Shown here piece by piece: positions 51,901 to 57,900 of a stretch of DNA of 64,000 bases. The translations under genes were made by a program, and so were the position numbers. Origin of the DNA: Henricia sp. BOLD:AAB3569. Lineage: Eukaryota > Echinodermata > Asteroidea > Spinulosida > Echinasteridae. Position 1 is the first letter of the stretch. Each line of letters begins with the position of its first letter. The notes below the pieces were generated by a model, which had not been told where the DNA came from, made no database searches, and saw only the letters and a program-made list of their open reading frames with translations. The stretch is from the NCBI GenBank assembly GCA_037783545.1, contig JBBELK010000298.1:372001-436000 (forward strand), in the 5' to 3' direction.

Positions 51901-54900
51901 GACCCATACATACACTTAGCGGGTAGATAAAATCATTTAATGAGCGTTACTGATTAACACGAACCAGATAAACATCTATTTTTTTGCTATAAATATCAAC
52001 ATATTGGTCAAAACATTGGTCATGAACACATACATGACATTTAATAATTAACAAATGCCTGGTTAACAAAGAAAAGAGTGACACAGAACTGTGCGGGCAG
52101 AAGGTTTGTGTAATTTGTGATTATCATTTTCTGAGAACACATCATCTGTTGATAGGACTTTGGAGTAGAGGATAATACAGTCAAACATGTGCTTCAAGAT
52201 TTAAGAGGCGTATAAAAAAAAGAGCAGGTCGCATTTTTATATGGTTGTGGTGGCCATTTTGAATGTTACCGGTGTACATGTGACCTGTTCTGTTGAATTG
52301 AGTTGAATGTCACACAGTCTGGGCCGAGTTTTAGAAATCAGTACCTGAAAATGACAGGCGGTACCGGGGTACTGCCTAGAATTATATTCTCGCGCTTTAA
52401 AGGCACAGGCTCGTCAGCAATGCGCGCCCGCCAAATTTGTGCTCGAAACACGCAGCTCCATGCCTTTGCTATGGAGCTGCGTATTGCGTGGCACACATTT
52501 GGCGGGTGCGCATTGCTGACGAGCCTGTGCCTTTAATTGGCCCGGATACACCGCTGATTTCTGGTTATGGTCGTAAATACTCGGCCCAGACTGTGCGACT
52601 AATTTTGCCAAAACGGGTCAAACCTGCTATTAAGGCCACCTTGATAAAGAGGCCACTCAACTTATCAGTTGCTGTCGATGTGTGCGTATCGCGCTCATCG
52701 ACAGCAACTGATTAGTTATGAACTAGCGGCAACTGGGAGCATCCAGCCATGTCTATATTTCCAGAGCTCGCACATCGACATGGCAACTAGAGTACATGTA
52801 CATTGACCTTGCAACTGAAAGCAACTGTTGCTTGCAGTTGCTGTGCGCGCACGTGATCAGATGCACGCGTGCAACTGACAGCAACTAGTACGCGTACATC
52901 AATGCAACTGACCGCCACTGGGTACAACTAGTTGCCAGAAAGTAGAACATGAGCAATTCGCAGCAACTGGGATTTTTTCCAGTTGCCAGTAGTTGCAAGT
53001 GCGCGTACCGGTACATCGACCTTTTTAAGCAACTGATCAGTTGCACCCAGTTGCCGTGAGTTGCTTCTAGTTGCCGAAAATGCCAGTTGCCACTAGTTGC
53101 TTCCAGCTGCAAGGTCGATGTACGCTAGGCTTAAAGCAACTTCTATAAAGAGGCCAGTTTTGTTTTTACAATCCCATGGGTGGCAGCTATTGAACCAAGT
53201 TTCAATGATTGACGGTTTGTTAACAACACTTTGCTTTATTTCCATTTCTGAACAATAGTTTCAATTTTGCGCAATTTGGGTCTTGTGTTACGTTTAAAGT
53301 GGCCACTCCAACACAAAGTGAGATGAGTCACAGGACACAAAATAAGTGGTCATTGGACGCATTAAGTAGTCTTTTTGTAAAGGGTTTATAATACATTATA
53401 ACAGACATGATATTTTTTTACTTGAGGAGGAGGATATTAAGTGGTCTTTATAGACAGGTGGTCTCTCTGTGCAGGTGTTACTGTTTTTCTCATGACGACG
53501 AAGATATGCCATGGTATTTATGATATAGTGGGTGGATCACTAATAGGTTGTTCAGACGAGGGGCTATTTCTGGAGGGAGCTAGCTACCAGCTCCACCCCA
53601 AACTCCCGTCGTTAGAACGCAATTAGCTCCACCTCTGGGGCTAGCTCCAAATGTAGCCCCACAAATTTGTGGGGCTAGCCCCACTTTCAGCCCAGCGGGG
53701 TTTCTTTTATGACTTAGCTCCACCATTATTTACTGACTGAACGCAACTGACCTCGCTCTGTGGCATCTGGCCAATGTTAATATGCTATTAAATTTGACCA
53801 CATTTTAGCTCCGAAGCTAACTGTAGCTCCGGAGTTATCATCACCGTTTGAACGGGAGGGCATTTTTGACTAACTCATTTAGCTCCAGCGAACCCCCGCC
53901 GAGTCTGTTAATTGGATTAGGGCTAAAAAAGGAGCCCTCCGTCTGAACATACCCTATAGTACACACGTACATGTACATGTACATGGGATGAGAGTTTGTT
54001 GGCTGCTGTATTAGGTATAACATTACCTGAATGTATGTATGTAACTTGAGGTAGTATTATCTGAATGATGACTTTATTATTGCTGTAACCTTTGTGTTAA
54101 AATGTCAACTGCACTAAACACTATCTCATAAAAAACACACCTAAAGTCAGTACAGTGGATGAATGGTCAAGTAGACAATTCAACAAATTATAGGCTCAAG
54201 TCCAGGGCCCAATTTCATAGAGCTGCTTAAGCGCTAGCTAAAAACGTGTGCTTACTGTAGCAGAAAAGTTGTGCTAACGTTAAGGCTATTTCACGGCTAT
54301 CATGGCTATCATGTGAACTTAGCAAGCCCAACAGAGCGAGATAAACCCTTTAATGAGATAACCACCCCTCCCAGAGATCATTTAAGATATTCCCCAAACT
54401 CCCGCCCGGCTTGCCCCAATTATAAAGTATGAATAAGTGATTCATACTTATTAGACGTTTGTTTTTTTACCTTCATGAGTTCCTCCATTGTCCGCACATA
54501 TTTCTGTTCACTCTCCAACGTTCCGTTTAGTAAGAGTCTTCTGACACTCAAGATTTCGACCTCGGGGGATGACAGTCTGTGCCCATGCTGCAACGATCAA
54601 ATTCAAATACAGAAACAATGTCATGATTACATTTAATGGTGTTCCACAACATTTGGTTGAAAGAAATATGCATATTAAAAGAAATTTACATTTTTACTAG
54701 TTATGTCAAATACTGACAATACGTATGATGACATAGCAGCCATAATGAGTTGTCCACCATGCAAACATTGCATTGGTCAATTCCTACAGAAGAATAAATA
54801 ATTTCCGTAATGTATGCAAATTCCATACATACGTACTTTAAAAACAAAAGGTTGCTCTTAACGACCACAAAGATTGTCCGGGGGATTGTCCTACCTACCG

Positions 54901-57900
54901 GTAGCAACAACTTATGTATGCAAAATAAATTCCAACCATAGAAATCAAATTTAAAGTAACGGGAGAATGAAATAGCTCATCACTAGGCGATGACACAAGA
55001 AACACTAATTTAAAATACATGTATTATGAATCCCAAGCCAGTCGCAAGCCAGTCGCAAGACAATCGCAAGCACATCACAAGCGCATCACAAGCGCATCAC
55101 AAGCAAGCCATAATTTACAACATAAGGTCTTGTCTCAATGTCACAACAAAAACATTCATAAGCGATAAGTTTGAATACATTACGAATCACAAGCGCATTG
55201 CAAGCCCATCGCAAGCCAAATTACAAGTCCATCACAAACTCATCACAAACAAGCTAAAACAAACCAAGGTTTTGTACCTGGTCTCTTGTTGGAGTGTGAT
55301 GTATCGATTCACTGTCAACACTCGCGGGTGAGATGACAATATCAGTGGGACGTGGCTGGGAGTTTGCTGCATGGTGATCTGAGGAAGCCACTGATCCATC
55401 GTGACCATCGCTAGAGGGTAGAGCAGCATCGGGTGTGCTGGTAGCATCACCGGGGGAAAGGACATCTGTGGGATGTTTTTAAAATAACATGAAATATCTG
55501 TCAACCAGAGTTTCAACATTTCAAGTGACCTGAAACTGAACCAGTGTACACCATAACGGTACCTTTTCAGAAGAGGCAATGTTACGGTAATATGGTAACA
55601 CGAGAAAATTGTAATGCCCCGACTGGGATTCGAACCCAGATCATTGGCATACATGGCCAACTGCTCTACCAACTGAGCTATCTGGGCATCCCGTCGGAGC
55701 ATCACAACAATCTCGCGCTTGCCACTCTTTTTCCAACAATGCAGTGGGGCAAATCCACGCCAACCAATTGGCTACACTGATGGCCTATCATGAAGAGAGA
55801 TCTTACCCTCTATAGGGGGAAAAATCCATGCCAACATAATAATAATGACCTCTATAGTGAATGGGTTGGCATGGATTTGCCCCTCCCCCCTTATGGAGGT
55901 AAGACCTCTCTCCCCGTTTCTGTATGATATGCACACAACCTATACATTTTTTTAAATTGTTGCTATTTCTGCTAATGTTTTGCTGCAGAAACCTTCAAAT
56001 CAGTGAAAAAAACAAAACAAAACAAAATCAGTCAAAACAGTGACATGTATATATCGCACTTTTGGTCCCCTAATTTTAGGAATTACTAAAAGTGTACTGT
56101 ACATTAACATGTGCCGTACGAATACCGGAATATTCAGATCGGCCTTGAATACTAATTTGAAATTTGAAAAGCACTAAAGAAGTTCAGTGCATGTGCTTCA
56201 TTATTTATACCACTAATTAAAATACATGTACTTCAACCGGTAGTACGGTACATGTACAGGTACATATTACAGTACTTTTAACAACATATTTGTATCATCC
56301 TGTTAACCGTCCTTGATCTGAGCACAGGTACTGTTACATGTACGTGTACAGGACAGCTCCATTGGATATGTACCAGGATATGGTATACAAATATTGACTG
56401 CAATGAGGGGCATGGTTAAGATTATAGGCCCAAGGTGATCTCGAAGTCATGACTATGCCCCGAGGCGGAAGCCGAGGGGCATAGTCATGGCTTCGAGATC
56501 ACCGAGGGCCTATAATCTTAACCATGACCCGAATAAACAGCAGTCAATATTTGTTTTATATACCGAATGTGTAGATTTTTGTCATCTGGTTGGTTAAAAG
56601 TAACGATACATCATACAGTCATGACAGTGGTCCTTCGAGTTTCGATTTCGGAAGCTGGTCTACGGCGGAAAAGTTGTATATTTACAGCAAACATTTGTAG
56701 CATAATCACCTGGCACTTTAGCAGCACATTTCACCTGACACAGTTTTCACTGTAGGCCACTTCTCTTACTTTCTTAAGGACTTCATCATCTACGACAGAC
56801 GACAAAATGACGTCGAGATTCCGCCATTACCGTCCTGATGAATGTTTACGTGAAGCGCCCAGCTGCATAGTTGGTGCACAGCTATGCTAACACGTGTAAT
56901 GCGCGCGTCCGGAACCCGCTAAATGACTATGCCCGGGGCATGGCAAAGACTATTGCCCGGTGGGCATATACGCGCCGGGTCTAGCCGATTCAATGCCCCC
57001 ACTTTTAACCAATCAGATGACGTGAATCTACGCATGAGGTATATAACAAAGACTATTTTCATTAGCACATCAATTCAATGTGTTTTTTTCCAACTACTGC
57101 ATAAATTTGTACATGTGTAGGTCTGATGTCTGTTTTTTTAAAAAGTGTACACAAACAATCATGCCGATCATGCATGCAGACCAACCATGCATAACATTAA
57201 TAAAAATACGTATCATGGCCTTATGTCATGCACTTACCCTAAAAACCCGCTCAAGGCAACTACGTGTACATTATTAATATTATTACCCTGGATCATATGG
57301 CTTCATTACATCACTCCATATACCATCTCTGCTCCCTAATGAGTATACAACCCCAGCTGCCTATTAGGCGCTCAATGACTAATCAAACACATCAACATTC
57401 GCTACCCTCTCAGGTGCCCATTTTTACTCCTGGGTAGAGAGAAGCAATGCGAGGCAAAGTGCCATGCACAAGAACACACACATAGCTTTCATTTGGTTGT
57501 TTACAAGACATGAAAATGCCAAAAAATAAACAGTTTCATATTAAATCAAAAAATTATCTATGTATTGAGGGAGGGTAGTGGAATTTGTTTTCCTCCAATT
57601 TTGTGCCACAAATATTAAGGTGGAATGTTCATTTTTTTTCTTCTCCCTTGCACTTTTATTTATAACAGTTAACATACCGGTATGTTAATACAAACACTCA
57701 TCACTGATTAACTGTTTTGATTTTCTAAATGTCTAAATGTAGAAAACAGGTGATTTTTGATTTAAAAAAATTTAGCCACATTTTTAAACTTTAAAGGAAA
57801 AAAACACAAAGGTGATGTACACAGAAATTAGCTTTTAGGCAGGTTCAATAAGTTATTTTGTACTGACTTTTAGAACAAAAAGATATAGGTTCTGTATGAT

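Noticed and set aside
55616..55687. Functional tRNA gene
   Set aside because: The acceptor, D and T arms are good, but the anticodon arm closes only in a shifted register and lacks U33, so I list it as a pseudogene.
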